DNA from: Gammaproteobacteria bacterium
Lineage (GTDB): Bacteria > Pseudomonadota > Gammaproteobacteria > JAABTG01
DNA length: 64,000 nucleotides
Reading direction: 5' to 3'
Assembly: GCA_017999615.1 (NCBI GenBank)
Contig: JAGNLM010000005.1
Coordinates: forward strand, 1-64,000
The notes under the pieces were generated by a model, which saw only the letters and a list, made by a program, of their open reading frames with translations, did no database searches and was not told the DNA's origin. Numbering within the stretch: position 1 is the first letter of the stretch; each line of letters opens with the position of its first letter. Below, one piece after another: positions 54,575-63,124 of this stretch. Made by a program: the position numbers and the translations under genes.

Positions 54575-55782
54575 CCCGGGAGGGGTCAGCGGCAAGACCT
54601 ACGCCCTGATCGCGCTCTCCCACGTCGCCCGCCGCGCCGCCCGCGTGCCGAACGTGAGGGAGTTCGTCGACCCCGGCCTGCTGCCCACCGGGGCGGTGCG
54701 CATCGCGGCCTTCGACGGCGAGAACGCCGATCCCTCCAACGGTCGTCCCCTCGGCGAAGGGGTGCGCGCCTACACCCCCTGGGGCGAGCTGGCCTACGCG
54801 CTCGCGGGGCGCGCGGGCTACGAGCGGGTGCGCCGCAGCGACGAGGAGGGCGGCGCTCGTCTACACGCTCGCGATAGGCAAGGGCGGGGCCGCCATCGAC
54901 GCCTACAGCGCCGAGAACCGCTTCATCGCTGACTGCATGGCCGAGGCCGAGAGCGTGTCGGCCCGCAAAGCGGCGCTGCTCGATCCGACCGAGGAGGACG
55001 AGACCGTCAAGGTGCTGCGTCGCCGGCTCTTCGTCGAGGTGGACGACGCCCGCGCCGCCGAAGTGATCGCCCCCTACCAGCACCTCTGGGAGAGCCACCG
55101 CGAGCACCTGGCGGTCTACGGCGCCACCGACAAGCGCCTCGATCTCTTCCGCAGCGGCTTTCCGCTCCACCCGGAGCTGATCGACACCCTGCGCGAGAAG
55201 ACCTCGACCCTGGACAACTTCCAGCGGGTGCGAGGGATGCTGCGGCTCCTCGCCCGCACCGTGGCGCGGATGTGGGCCGAGCGCCCGCAGGACGCCTACG
55301 CCATCCACCTGCACCACGTCGACCCGGGCTACGAGCCCATCCGCCAGGAGATCGTGACGCGCCTCGGCCAGCGCGCCCTGGCGCCCGCCATCAAGGCGGA
55401 CGTGGCGGCGGTCGCGGGTGACCAGCCGGCGCTCGCCCAAGAGCTGGACGCCCAGCACTACGCCGGGATGCCGCCCTACGGGTCCTACGTGGCGAGGGTG
55501 ATCCTGTTCCAAACGCTGGCCTACAACGAGCCCCTGAAGGGTGCCGCCCGCGAGGAGGTGCGCTACGCCATCCTCTCCCCGGGCGTGGACCCGAGCTTCA
55601 TCGACGACGCCATCCGCCGCCTGGTCGAGACCTCGGCCTACCTGGACGACCGCCCGAACGTCCCGCTGCGCTTCCTGACCGAAGCCAACCTGACCCAGAT
55701 GGTCCGGCGCCAGGAGCAGACGGTGGACCGGGGCGAGGTGCGGGTTCAGCTGAACGACCGCATCTCGGTAGCCTCGAAGTAG
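54575..55782 (+). pseudogene. Broken DUF499-family ATPase gene
   Basis: Two pieces of one large AAA-type ATPase in different frames. 54575-54855 reads SGKTYALIALSHVAR ... AAFDGENADPSNGRPLGEG ... RAYTPWGELAYALAGRAGYE, the P-loop region of DUF499 proteins. At about 54857 an internal segment is gone and the frame changes: ALVYTLAIGKGGAAIDAY leads into MAEAESVSARKAALLDPTEE and on to QEQTVDRGEVRVQLNDR, ending at 55782. The Walker A glycines are altered (FPGGVSGKT), and the normal N-terminus and C-terminal part are missing. Intact members (about 1000 residues) are encoded with DUF1156 methylases and helicases in putative phage-defence loci. The longest surviving frame is 54937-55782. Confidence 0.8.
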
Positions 55783-55795
55783 GACTGGCTCTGTC

Positions 55796-56191
55796 GTGGT
55801 CGTCTGCGGTCAGGGTCACCCGGTCGCGTGGTCGGTGGACCGCCTGGGGCGCAGCCTGCAGGACCTGGTGGGGTTCCTGAACGAGGTCCACGCCTTTGGC
55901 ATCGACCTCTCCCTGCACCAGCAGGGCGTCGATACCACCACCCCCTCCGGCAAGGCTCTGTTCCAGATGCTCGGGGTGTTCGCGGAGTTCGAGCGGGCGC
56001 TCATCCAGGAGCGGTTGAAGGCCGGGCTGCAGCGGGCGAGGATGGAGGGTAAGCGGCTCGGGCGGCCCAGGGTGTCGGCCAAGGTCGAGGAGCAGATCCG
56101 GGAGGCGCGGGCGAAGGGCGCCGGCATCGGCAAGATCGCCCGCACGCTGGGTGTCGGGGTGTCGGTGGTGCAGCGGGTGCTGGCGGCGTGA
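55796..56191 (+). pseudogene. Serine recombinase remnant (N-terminus missing)
   Basis: 131-residue frame. From WSVDRLGRSLQDLVGFLNEV through GKALFQMLGVFAEFERALIQERLKAG and GKRLGRPRV to the C-terminal helix-turn-helix (GIGKIARTLGVGVSVVQRVL) it is a resolvase/invertase. The first 60 or so residues, including the catalytic serine in the YxRVSTxxQ motif, are absent; the frame starts with unrelated MVVCGQGHP. It cannot catalyse recombination. Directly follows the DUF499 remnant. Confidence 0.85.
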
Positions 56192-56562
56192 TGACCGGAC
56201 AGCCGTCGACAGCCCGATGCCCTCGCCTCTGGGGCCCCAGTCATTCGCCGGTGTCGGCCAGCTTTACACTCCGGCGGCGGCTGGACCCGGCCAGGGAAGG
56301 GCGGGTCCCGACGCACTGCGGCCATGGGCGGCTCCGCCTCGAAGGACCCCTCTGGATCAACAAGCTGCCGTTCCCCCTGACAGGCCCGGTTGCGGGACCG
56401 GTCGCCAGCGACGGTGCTTATGCCGCCAGACCGCCGCATAACGCTCTAAGAAGAAGCTCGGACGGCGACGCTAAGCCATTGACCAGCGGAACAACCTGTG
56501 CTCCAGGGCCTACACGAAGCCCGCCTATGCGGACGGTTCGTCCATCGAAATCTGGTGAGGCG
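56192..56562. other. Intergenic remnant DNA in the island
   Basis: 371 bases with no supported gene, rRNA, tRNA or clear repeat. Base composition drops from GC-rich to about average near 56430, marking the change from resolvase-type DNA to the lower-GC regulator gene. Probably debris of an integrated element. Confidence 0.5.
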
Positions 56563-57609
56563 TCACATGCCATGGTCTGCGCCGAGCGTCAGCGCCCTAG
56601 AAATCATCCGCTTGACCTCGGACGACGCGCGTACCGGGACAACCTCAACCTCTGGGTGCTTTAAGCTGAACACGCGGAAGACTTCATCGGCGAACGCTTG
56701 ACCAACGGATGCGACACCAGAGAAGTCAAGGACGACCACCTTGAATCGATCAAACCGAGCCAAGAGCCGCTTCGCCTGTGACCGGGAGACAAGGTTGTCG
56801 TCGCCGTAGCGCATGAGCTTGACAGGCACAACAGTCTTGGTGAAGCCGTAGTCTTCGTCAGACGTGAACTTGTCGAAGACCTTTTTCACTGTCCGCGCGG
56901 TATGGTTGTGAAGGACCATACGTACGAGCGTTCCACCCTGGGCAGAGCTGGCCTGGAGGATCCAGTCCTCCTTCTCTTCAAAGTGGTGCGAGAAGTAGAC
57001 CTCCGCAGAGGCAATGACGAAGCGATCGAACATTCGCGAGGCGAAGAAGATGCCTTCGCCTGAATGGTTAGCCGGATCCGTTGTGAACTTGCCCTTCGCG
57101 AGCTCCAGAACAGCGTGCCGCTCGTCCTCAAGCGCCAATGCCGCCTGGATCTTCTTAAAGATGCCGACCCCGTCGTCGTAGATGTCCACAGTCGTCGCCG
57201 CGGCGGTCTTCGAGAGGGAGAGGAATACATGGCGCGCGCCGGAGTGATCAATCACGTTGTTGAACATCTCCGTAAAGCCATAGTGCCAGATGCTCAGCAC
57301 GTTTTCTGGCAGCTTTCCAAGCAGGGGGGCGATCTCGCCGCGCCATACTGCGTCCTCTGCCAGTGATGGGCCTACGGCGTAGTGCTTGTCCCACCTCTCC
57401 AACGGTGCAAGCGCGTAGCGCTTGTTTCGCGTTTGCCCGCTCTCGACCACTGCGCCTTCGGCGATGAGGCGCTGCAAGTGTTTGTGCACGGCCTGCCGCG
57501 AGCACCCGAACTTTTCTGCGGTCAGGCGCACAATGTCAGCGGGGTGGTCCTCGACGTTCTCAATCAAGAACCTCCTGACCGGCTCTCCGCCCGAACGGAC
57601 CTTGCTCAT
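56563..57609 (-). CDS. Winged-helix / GHKL ATPase / DUF4325 (STAS-like) protein
   Basis: 348 residues, three modules. Residues about 10-60: winged helix (LTAEKFGCSRQAVHKHLQRL). About 100-220: GHKL-type ATPase with N-box NNVIDHS, G1 DIYDDGVGIF and G2-like NHSGEGIFFASRMF; no phospho-acceptor histidine domain. About 265-345: DUF4325 STAS-like domain (VVVLDFSGVASVGQAFADEVF). The layout recalls anti-sigma kinase plus antagonist fused to a DNA-binding domain. GC content is visibly lower than in neighbours. Upstream are three phased TTGTCAAC repeats. It lies between the resolvase remnant and tRNA-Thr, so it probably arrived with the island. Confidence 0.85.
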   Translation of the reverse strand: MSKVRSGGEPVRRFLIENVEDHPADIVRLTAEKFGCSRQAVHKHLQRLIAEGAVVESGQTRNKRYALAPLERWDKHYAVGPSLAEDAVWRGEIAPLLGKLPENVLSIWHYGFTEMFNNVIDHSGARHVFLSLSKTAAATTVDIYDDGVGIFKKIQAALALEDERHAVLELAKGKFTTDPANHSGEGIFFASRMFDRFVIASAEVYFSHHFEEKEDWILQASSAQGGTLVRMVLHNHTARTVKKVFDKFTSDEDYGFTKTVVPVKLMRYGDDNLVSRSQAKRLLARFDRFKVVVLDFSGVASVGQAFADEVFRVFSLKHPEVEVVPVRASSEVKRMISRALTLGADHGM

Positions 57610-57611
57610 GC

Positions 57612-57663
57612 TTTGTCAACGTTCATGAGTCATATTGTCAACCTTTCTCACCACTTTGTCAAC
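57612..57663 (-). promoter_or_regulatory. Three phased TTGTCAAC repeats and embedded promoter
   Basis: (A/T)TTGTCAAC occurs at 57612, 57634 and 57655, that is, with 22- and 21-base periods, about two helical turns, so a protein could bind all from one face. Read on the minus strand each is GTTGACAA(A/T). The distal copy gives TTGACA, 17 bases, GACAAT, a good sigma-70 promoter for the winged-helix gene. Likely autoregulatory operators. Confidence 0.7.
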
Positions 57664-57822
57664 CTCGGTGATGCCTAACCCCTCGGTCGAGGCGAGCCGC
57701 AACGGCATGGGCCCCGAGGGCCCGCGGGGTGCCGACGGGCGGATAATGGAGAGCACTCATGAGCACCGGTACCGGAGAGGAGGCCGGGCACGAGTGCTGG
57801 GTCGATGGCTACGGGAGGGGGG

Positions 57823-57898
57823 TGGTGCCGGTTGAGGGAGTCGAACCCCCGGCCTGCCGCTTACAAGGCGGCTGCTCTACCAGCTGAGCTAAACCGGC
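57823..57898 (-). tRNA. tRNA-Thr (anticodon UGU)
   Basis: 76 nt including an encoded CCA. Acceptor GCCGGTT pairs with AACCGGC; D arm AGCTCAGCTGGTAGAGC; anticodon stem GCCGC/GCGGC holds loop CTTGTAA with anticodon TGT; T loop GTTCGACTC. All arms pair. Its 3' end faces the decayed island at 54.3-57.8 kb, the classical layout for insertion at a tRNA 3' end. Confidence 0.97.
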
Positions 57899-57959
57899 GT
57901 CCCGGCGGATTCTAGGTGTCGGAACGCGGCGGGCGCAACGCGGGACAGGGTCTGATCCC

Positions 57960-58262
57960 TCAAGCGGCGGGCTCGGCGAGCTCCTCGACCCAGTCGAAGC
58001 CGATCTCCCAGGCGTGGCCCTCCTGGTCGGCCCAGGTCTGGAACGACTCCCGGGCCTCGAGCAGTACGTGCCGTCCCGGCGTGTGCCACTCCGGTTCCGG
58101 GACGTCGTCGTCGCAGGTGAACCCGACGGGCAGGCGTTGCGCGGTGACCGCCAGCGTCAACGCCTCCTCGCGGCTCGGCGCTTCGAGCAGCGCGTGATAG
58201 GTCTCCGCCAGGCCCCGGCCTTCCACGTCGCGGTAACTCGCCCAGATGCTCCAGCGTCTCAT
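57960..58262 (-). CDS. Hypothetical protein
   Basis: 100 residues starting MRRWSIWASYRDVEGRGLAE; an upstream ATG at 58304 would add 14 residues. Acidic, no membrane segment or signal peptide. The order of a short beta strand (RRWSIWASY), helix (SREEALTLAVTAQRL) and acidic loops suggests a small alpha-beta fold. Codon use is like that of the core genes. No family recognised. Confidence 0.55.
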   Translation of the reverse strand: MRRWSIWASYRDVEGRGLAETYHALLEAPSREEALTLAVTAQRLPVGFTCDDDVPEPEWHTPGRHVLLEARESFQTWADQEGHAWEIGFDWVEELAEPAA

Positions 58263-58705
58263 GTCGGTGCGCTCGAATGGATGCCGACTCTCGTGATGCA
58301 ACAAGCGTGCAAGGGGTTCCGAAAGCCCGCAATCACAAGGGGATGAGCCGTTCTTCCCTACCCTTTGTCGGCTCGCCCGTCAACTGTCTCGACAGCGCGT
58401 GCGCCCTGACCGTTCCAATCTGTGATGGTCCTCACGGAGATCGCGGCATTCCCGGGCACTCATCGGAAAACTTGACACGCGCTTGACACTTTTTCAACCT
58501 GTCGGAGCCTTTAAAGTCAATTGGTTTTGGAGGATATCTCAGATAGATTCTTGTTCGCCGGCGACGGAGCGGGCGGTTGGGCCGGGGGGGTCGTCACGCT
58601 TTCTCCTCCTCGCTGTGGCTCGCGGGGGCCACCGTCGAGGGCCGTCACGAGAACGACGGCAGATGGATTACCATGGTTCCGGTGCACGTGACGGAGGGTG
58701 CGAGG
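58263..58705. other. Intergenic region before the Nudix gene
   Basis: 443 bases without a supported gene. It contains a doubled CTTGACAC (58471-58478 and 58482-58489), of which either copy could be a -35, but no good -10 follows at normal spacing. Around 58498-58560 it is AT-rich, unlike the flanks, which fits a promoter region or old insertion junction. Confidence 0.4.
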
Positions 58706-59128
58706 ATGGGTGAGGGCGTTTCCCGTTTTTCCGCCGGGGTGGTCGTCCTGCGCCGGCAGGGGGAGACCTGCCGCTTCCTGCTCCTGCGTGCCTTCCGCTA
58801 CTGGGACTTCCCGAAGGGCCAGGTGGAGCCGGGGGAGGAGCCCATCGACGCCGCCCGTCGCGAGGTGATGGAGGAGACGGGCATCACGGACCTGGATTTT
58901 CGCTGGGGGTTCGACTACAGGGATACCCCACCCTACGGGCGCGGCAAGGTCGCCCGGTACTACGTGGCGGAGACCGCCGAGCACCAGGTGACGCTCTCGG
59001 TGAACCCGGCGCTCGGGCGTGCCGAGCACGAGGAGTTCCGGTGGGTGAACCGGGCCGCCGCGCGCGACCTGGTGGTGCCGCGGGTCGCGGTCATCCTGGA
59101 CTGGGCGGCGTCCGTCGCCGGGTGCTAA
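58706..59128 (+). CDS. Nudix hydrolase
   Basis: 140 residues, essentially one Nudix domain. The Nudix box is complete: G-x5-E-x7-REVMEETG with KGQVEPGEEPIDAARREVME. The residues before it (RFLLLRAFRYWDFPKG) resemble bis(5'-nucleosyl)-tetraphosphatases of the Ap4A type, so a dinucleoside polyphosphate substrate is possible. GGAGG lies 8 bases ahead of ATG 58706; an in-frame ATG at 58673 is less well placed. Convergent with the dynamin-like gene. Confidence 0.88.
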   Translation: MGEGVSRFSAGVVVLRRQGETCRFLLLRAFRYWDFPKGQVEPGEEPIDAARREVMEETGITDLDFRWGFDYRDTPPYGRGKVARYYVAETAEHQVTLSVNPALGRAEHEEFRWVNRAAARDLVVPRVAVILDWAASVAGC

Positions 59129-59255
59129 CCGGACTCCGGGGTTGTGGGCCGCTGGTTGTGGGCTCGCTGGTTGAGGGCTCGCTCGCACCGGCGCCACCCG
59201 GCAGGTGACCCGCCGGACGGCGCTTCGATGTCCTGACGCCCCCGATTGAGACGGG

Positions 59256-60812
59256 CTAGACCGCCCCGGCTCTTGCCGCGGGCGATTCCGGCGCCGTTGC
59301 CGGTCCGGGGGCCGCGGCGGGCTTGGAGGCCGCCGCCACCTCGGCCGCTGTCACCCCGGGCGCCTTCAGCCCCGACGGATTGGTGAAGCGGTCGTTCAGG
59401 CTCTGTACGTAACGGTCGGCCTCGGCGAGAACCGCGGCGAGTCTCCGGCGCGCGCGCTTGCCCCAGCCGGCCGGGCGGGTGAAGAAGATCGAGCGCCAGG
59501 GGGCGGTGTTGCGCGCGAACGCCTTGCGCAGGGACTCCCGGGTGAGCAGGTGCGGGATGTCGGCGCCAAGCTGTTGGCCGATGCGCCGGGCGTGCACGCG
59601 CCGGGCGGTGAAGTGGGCGTAGAGCGCCAAGGTCAGCAAGGCCAGCACCCCGACCGAGGCCCCGATGATCCAGGCGAGGGACGTCTCGCCCTTGCGCCAG
59701 GCCTCGAGCGAGAAGTCCTGCCAGAGGCCGGTGTACAGGGCCAGGGCCAGCCCCAGGACCAGCACGACACCGGCGATCGCGGCGTCGGTCCAGAGTACCC
59801 GGCGCTTCCAGGCCTCCTTGGCCTGGCGCAGCCGCGGCACCCAGTCCCCCTCGATGTTCTTCGCGGTCTTCTCCAGCACGCCGACGAGCCGGTAGGCGCG
59901 TTCCACCTCGACCTGCTGCATGCGACCGTGGATCTCGGCCAGGTCCTGGTCGCGCTTGGCCTCGAAGCGCTGGCGCTTGACCGGGTCCTCGATGGGCACG
60001 GCGGCCTCCGGGCTGTAGATCCGGTAGAAGCGGCCGGCGGTGAGGCCGCGCTGGCCGAGGGCCCGCTGCCAGGCAGCGAACACCTCCTCGGGGTTGTCCT
60101 CGCGCGCTGCGGTGTCGATCTGGTTCAGGACGTAGAGGAACTTGTTGGAATCGGGCCGGTGGAAGGTGTTGGTGACCAGGTGCTCGAGGGTGTCCTGCAT
60201 CGCCCCGGGCTCGGGGTGCCGGGCGTCGAAGAAGACCAGCACCAGGTCCGAGAGGTCCATGATGTGGTCGGTGATCCGCAGCGTCGACGTGCGCTGGGCG
60301 TCGGCGTCGAAGCCCGGGGAGTCGATCAGAATCTTGCCCCTCAGTTTCTCGCTCGGGCAGGTCTTCAGCTGGAGATAGGCGTCGACCCGCCGGCCCTCGC
60401 CGGTCGCGACGGCCTCGATGTCGGCGCTCACCTGATAGAAGGGGAACCGCGGGTCGGCGTCGAGCGAGAGCCCGGGCAGGACGCGGCTCGTGCCGTCGTT
60501 GCTGTAGGTGATCACGGTGAACTTGTCGTCCACCGCCTGATTGCCCGTCGACTGCAGGCGGACCCCGAGGTAGTTGTTGAGGAAGGTCGACTTGCCCGAG
60601 GAGAAGGTGCCCAGGATGGAGATGAGTGGCCACCAGGAGACGCGGGTGGCATAGGACTCGTCGCGACCGAGCAGTCCGAGGCGGTAGGCTACGGCGTCCA
60701 GCTCGCGGAAGCTGCGCACCGACTCGAGCAGGATCGGGTTCTCCCGCTCCAGGTGGTGCTCCAGGCTGCGGATGCGCTGCTCGATCTGACGGGGTTCGAC
60801 GGCGTGGCTCAT
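59256..60812 (-). CDS. Dynamin-family GTPase, membrane-anchored
   Basis: 518 residues. G domain: P-loop GTFSSGKSTFLNN, G3 DSPGFDAD, G4 NQID. Two transmembrane helices follow at about 350-372 and 385-405 (AIAGVVLVLGLALALYTGLW, AWIIGASVGVLALLTLALYA), then a basic C-terminal part and an Ala/Pro-rich tail. Bacterial dynamin-like proteins remodel or protect membranes, some against phage. Only one such gene is present, without the tandem partner often seen. AGGAG lies about 7 bases ahead of ATG 60812. Confidence 0.85.
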   Translation of the reverse strand: MSHAVEPRQIEQRIRSLEHHLERENPILLESVRSFRELDAVAYRLGLLGRDESYATRVSWWPLISILGTFSSGKSTFLNNYLGVRLQSTGNQAVDDKFTVITYSNDGTSRVLPGLSLDADPRFPFYQVSADIEAVATGEGRRVDAYLQLKTCPSEKLRGKILIDSPGFDADAQRTSTLRITDHIMDLSDLVLVFFDARHPEPGAMQDTLEHLVTNTFHRPDSNKFLYVLNQIDTAAREDNPEEVFAAWQRALGQRGLTAGRFYRIYSPEAAVPIEDPVKRQRFEAKRDQDLAEIHGRMQQVEVERAYRLVGVLEKTAKNIEGDWVPRLRQAKEAWKRRVLWTDAAIAGVVLVLGLALALYTGLWQDFSLEAWRKGETSLAWIIGASVGVLALLTLALYAHFTARRVHARRIGQQLGADIPHLLTRESLRKAFARNTAPWRSIFFTRPAGWGKRARRRLAAVLAEADRYVQSLNDRFTNPSGLKAPGVTAAEVAAASKPAAAPGPATAPESPAARAGAV

Positions 60813-61076
60813 GGTTGCGCTCCTGTGGCCGGCGCCAGGGCATCGGCGGCTGCGGTGGGCGTGGGTTTCTGGGAGAACCACCCGTGCACCCGCTCGGGGC
60901 GTGGGGAGGTTTCCGGCACGGTCTGGCACTGCAAGGCCGCGGGGCCAGTATACCCCAGGGGTGGCCCCGGCCGGCGGCCGGGGCAAGGGGTCGGGGTCCG
61001 GGGCCCGCGGCCGCGGGCCGCCCGGTTTCGGAGAGGGCGCGCGGGCGGGGGGTGCGGCCCCCGGGGAGTGAGACCG

Positions 61077-61790
61077 ATGCAGTTCTCCTCGGCGCTGACC
61101 GGGGGCCGCCTGGCGCGGCGCTACCAGCGCTTCTTCGTGGACGTGGACCTGCCGGACGGCCGACGGGTGACCGCCCACTGCCCGAACACGGGCTCGCTCA
61201 TGGGCTGCGCGGACCCGGGACTCCGGGTTTGGCTGAGCGACGTGTCCGGGGCGGGCCGCAAGTTGGCCCTGCGCTGGGACCTCGTGGAGGTGGGGGGCGG
61301 CGCCCTCGTCGGTGTCAACACGCTCTTCGCCAACCGGCTGGTGCGCGAGGCGATTCGCGCGGGTGTGGTCCCGGAGCTCGGAGGCTACGGGGAGGTGCGC
61401 GGGGAGGTCCGGTTCGGCAGTGAGGGGAGCCGGGTGGACCTGCTGCTGTCCCGGCCGGAGGGTGGGGCGCGCTGCTTCCTCGAGGTGAAGAATGTCACGG
61501 CGGCCGTGCAGGGGGGTGTCGCGCTCTTTCCCGACGCGGTGAGCCGGCGGGCGAGCAAGCACCTGCGCGAACTGATGGCCGTGGTGGCGGCGGGCGAGCG
61601 GGCAGCCCTGCTCTTCTGCGTTCAGCGCGCCGACGTGAGCGAGGTCCGCCCCGCGGACGCCATCGACCCGGTCTACGGGCGCACGCTTCGGGAGGCGGTG
61701 GCCGCAGGGGTGGAGGTCCTGGCCTACCGCGCCCGCGTGAGCCTCGCGGGCATCGAGCTCACCGACCGGGTTCCCGTGGTCTGCGAGTGA
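61077..61790 (+). CDS. sfsA: DNA/RNA nuclease SfsA
   Basis: 237 residues. SfsA family: N-terminal OB-like part (VTAHCPNTGSLMGC) and C-terminal nuclease-like fold (RVDLLLS ... CFLEVKNVTA, a PD-(D/E)xK-type core; FPDAVSRRASKHLREL). First noted as a sugar fermentation stimulation protein in E. coli, later described as a nucleic-acid-binding nuclease. GGGGAG precedes ATG 61077. Divergent from the dynamin-like gene. Confidence 0.95.
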   Translation: MQFSSALTGGRLARRYQRFFVDVDLPDGRRVTAHCPNTGSLMGCADPGLRVWLSDVSGAGRKLALRWDLVEVGGGALVGVNTLFANRLVREAIRAGVVPELGGYGEVRGEVRFGSEGSRVDLLLSRPEGGARCFLEVKNVTAAVQGGVALFPDAVSRRASKHLRELMAVVAAGERAALLFCVQRADVSEVRPADAIDPVYGRTLREAVAAGVEVLAYRARVSLAGIELTDRVPVVCE

Positions 61791-61821
61791 GCGAGCCGGG
61801 AGCGGCCTCGCCCGGGGGCGG

Positions 61822-62319
61822 TCAGGGGGTCTCGGCCGGTGGCCGCCGCCAGGTGCCCGACTTGCCCCCCGATTTCTCCAGCAGGCGGATGTCGGTCAGG
61901 GTCATCCCCCGGTCGACGGCCTTGCACATGTCGTATACGGTGAGCAGGGCCACCTGCACCGCGGTGAGGGCCTCCATCTCCACGCCGGTGGGGCCGACCG
62001 TCTCGGCCCGGGCCCGGCAGTGGACCGATGGCGGGTCGTCGTGGGGCTCGAGGTCGAGCTCGACCCGGGTGAGGGCGATGGGGTGGCAGAGTGGGACGAG
62101 GTCGGCGGTCCGCTTGGAGGCCATGATCCCCGCCACCCGGGCCACGCCGAGCACGTCGCCCTTCTTGTGGCCGCCCTCGACGATGAGGCGCAGGGTGGCG
62201 GGAGCCATCCGGATGGTGCCCTCGGCGACGGCGACTCGGTGGGTCGCAGGCTTGGGGCCGACGTCGACCATGTGGGCCTCGCCCGCGTCGTTGAAATGGG
62301 TCAGCTCGCGCATACTCAT
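61822..62319 (-). CDS. moaC: Cyclic pyranopterin monophosphate synthase MoaC
   Basis: Second step of molybdenum-cofactor synthesis, forming cPMP from the MoaA product. 165 residues. Signature phrases: [35 protein letters not shown], and [12 protein letters not shown] with the catalytic lysine. The start MSMRELTHF at 62319 is chosen; ATGs at 62313 and 62340 are alternatives. Divergent from moaD-moaE with a 69-base gap, so the two moa units may share a control region. Confidence 0.95.
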   Translation of the reverse strand: MSMRELTHFNDAGEAHMVDVGPKPATHRVAVAEGTIRMAPATLRLIVEGGHKKGDVLGVARVAGIMASKRTADLVPLCHPIALTRVELDLEPHDDPPSVHCRARAETVGPTGVEMEALTAVQVALLTVYDMCKAVDRGMTLTDIRLLEKSGGKSGTWRRPPAETP

Positions 62320-62388
62320 GTGCCTTGCGGTGCGGGGCATACTGGACACCCCGGGGGGCAGCCCTCGGCGGGGCGGGAGGAGGTGAGG

Positions 62389-62619
62389 GTGGCGATCACG
62401 GTACGGTACTTTGCCAGCCTGAAGGAACGGATGGGAAGGGCCGGGGACTCCCTCGGGCCGGGGACCGTCGGCACGGTGCGGGAGGTCTGGGAGCAGGTCG
62501 GCGGCGGGCCCCTGCCGCCCCACACGCTCGTGGCGGTCAACCTGGAGTACGTCGACCTCTCGCACCCGGTGCGCGACGGCGACGAGGTGGCCTTCTTCCC
62601 GCCCGTCACGGGGGGCTGA
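62389..62619 (+). CDS. moaD: Molybdopterin synthase small subunit MoaD
   Basis: 76 residues, ubiquitin-like sulfur carrier ending in the required Gly-Gly (FPPVTGG), which is thiocarboxylated and delivers sulfur to cPMP. GTG 62389 has AGGAG 7 bases ahead; GTG 62383 is in frame and possible. Four bases before moaE, its complex partner. Confidence 0.95.
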   Translation: MAITVRYFASLKERMGRAGDSLGPGTVGTVREVWEQVGGGPLPPHTLVAVNLEYVDLSHPVRDGDEVAFFPPVTGG

Positions 62620-62623
62620 GGCC

Positions 62624-63064
62624 ATGCGGGTAGAGATTCGACCCACGCCCTTCGACCCCTGGGCCGAGCTCGCGGCCTGGACCTCGCCGGCCGGGGAGGG
62701 AGGCGCGGGCAATTCCGGCGCCACGGCGGTGTTCATGGGCACCACCCGCGATTTCAACGGTCCCCATGCCGTGCGGGAGATGACGCTCGAACACTACCCG
62801 GGGATGACCGAGCGCTACCTCGAGCGCATCGCGGGGGAGGCCACGGAGCGCTGGGGGCTTCTCGACGTGCTCGTCGTGCACCGGGTGGGACACCTGCTGC
62901 CCGGGGACCCCATCGTCCTCGTGGCCGCGCGGTCGGCCCACCGGGGGCCCGCCCTGGATGCCTGCCGCTACCTCATCGAGGAGCTGAAGCATCGGGCGCC
63001 CCTGTGGAAAAAGGAGGTGACCCCCGGGGGCGAACGCTGGGTGGAGAGCAACACGCCCGGGTGA
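62624..63064 (+). CDS. moaE: Molybdopterin synthase large subunit MoaE
   Basis: 146 residues. Catalytic lysines lie in [24 protein letters not shown] and [16 protein letters not shown] are family phrases. Forms the molybdopterin synthase heterotetramer with MoaD. Directly follows moaD. No moaA or moaB is seen in the window. Confidence 0.96.
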   Translation: MRVEIRPTPFDPWAELAAWTSPAGEGGAGNSGATAVFMGTTRDFNGPHAVREMTLEHYPGMTERYLERIAGEATERWGLLDVLVVHRVGHLLPGDPIVLVAARSAHRGPALDACRYLIEELKHRAPLWKKEVTPGGERWVESNTPG

Positions 63065-63124
63065 CCGGAGGGGCCGCTGGGGCCCGGGTGGCCCGGGGCG
63101 TCGCCCCGCCGCGGGGCGTGGGGC

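Noticed and set aside
54404-54877. 157-codon frame over the DUF499 remnant
   Set aside because: It is out of frame with the DUF499-like translation for most of its length and has no ribosome site.
58471-58511. Promoter with doubled TTGACA before the Nudix gene
   Set aside because: No acceptable -10 at 16-18 bases from either TTGACA, and it lies nearly 200 bases from the gene.
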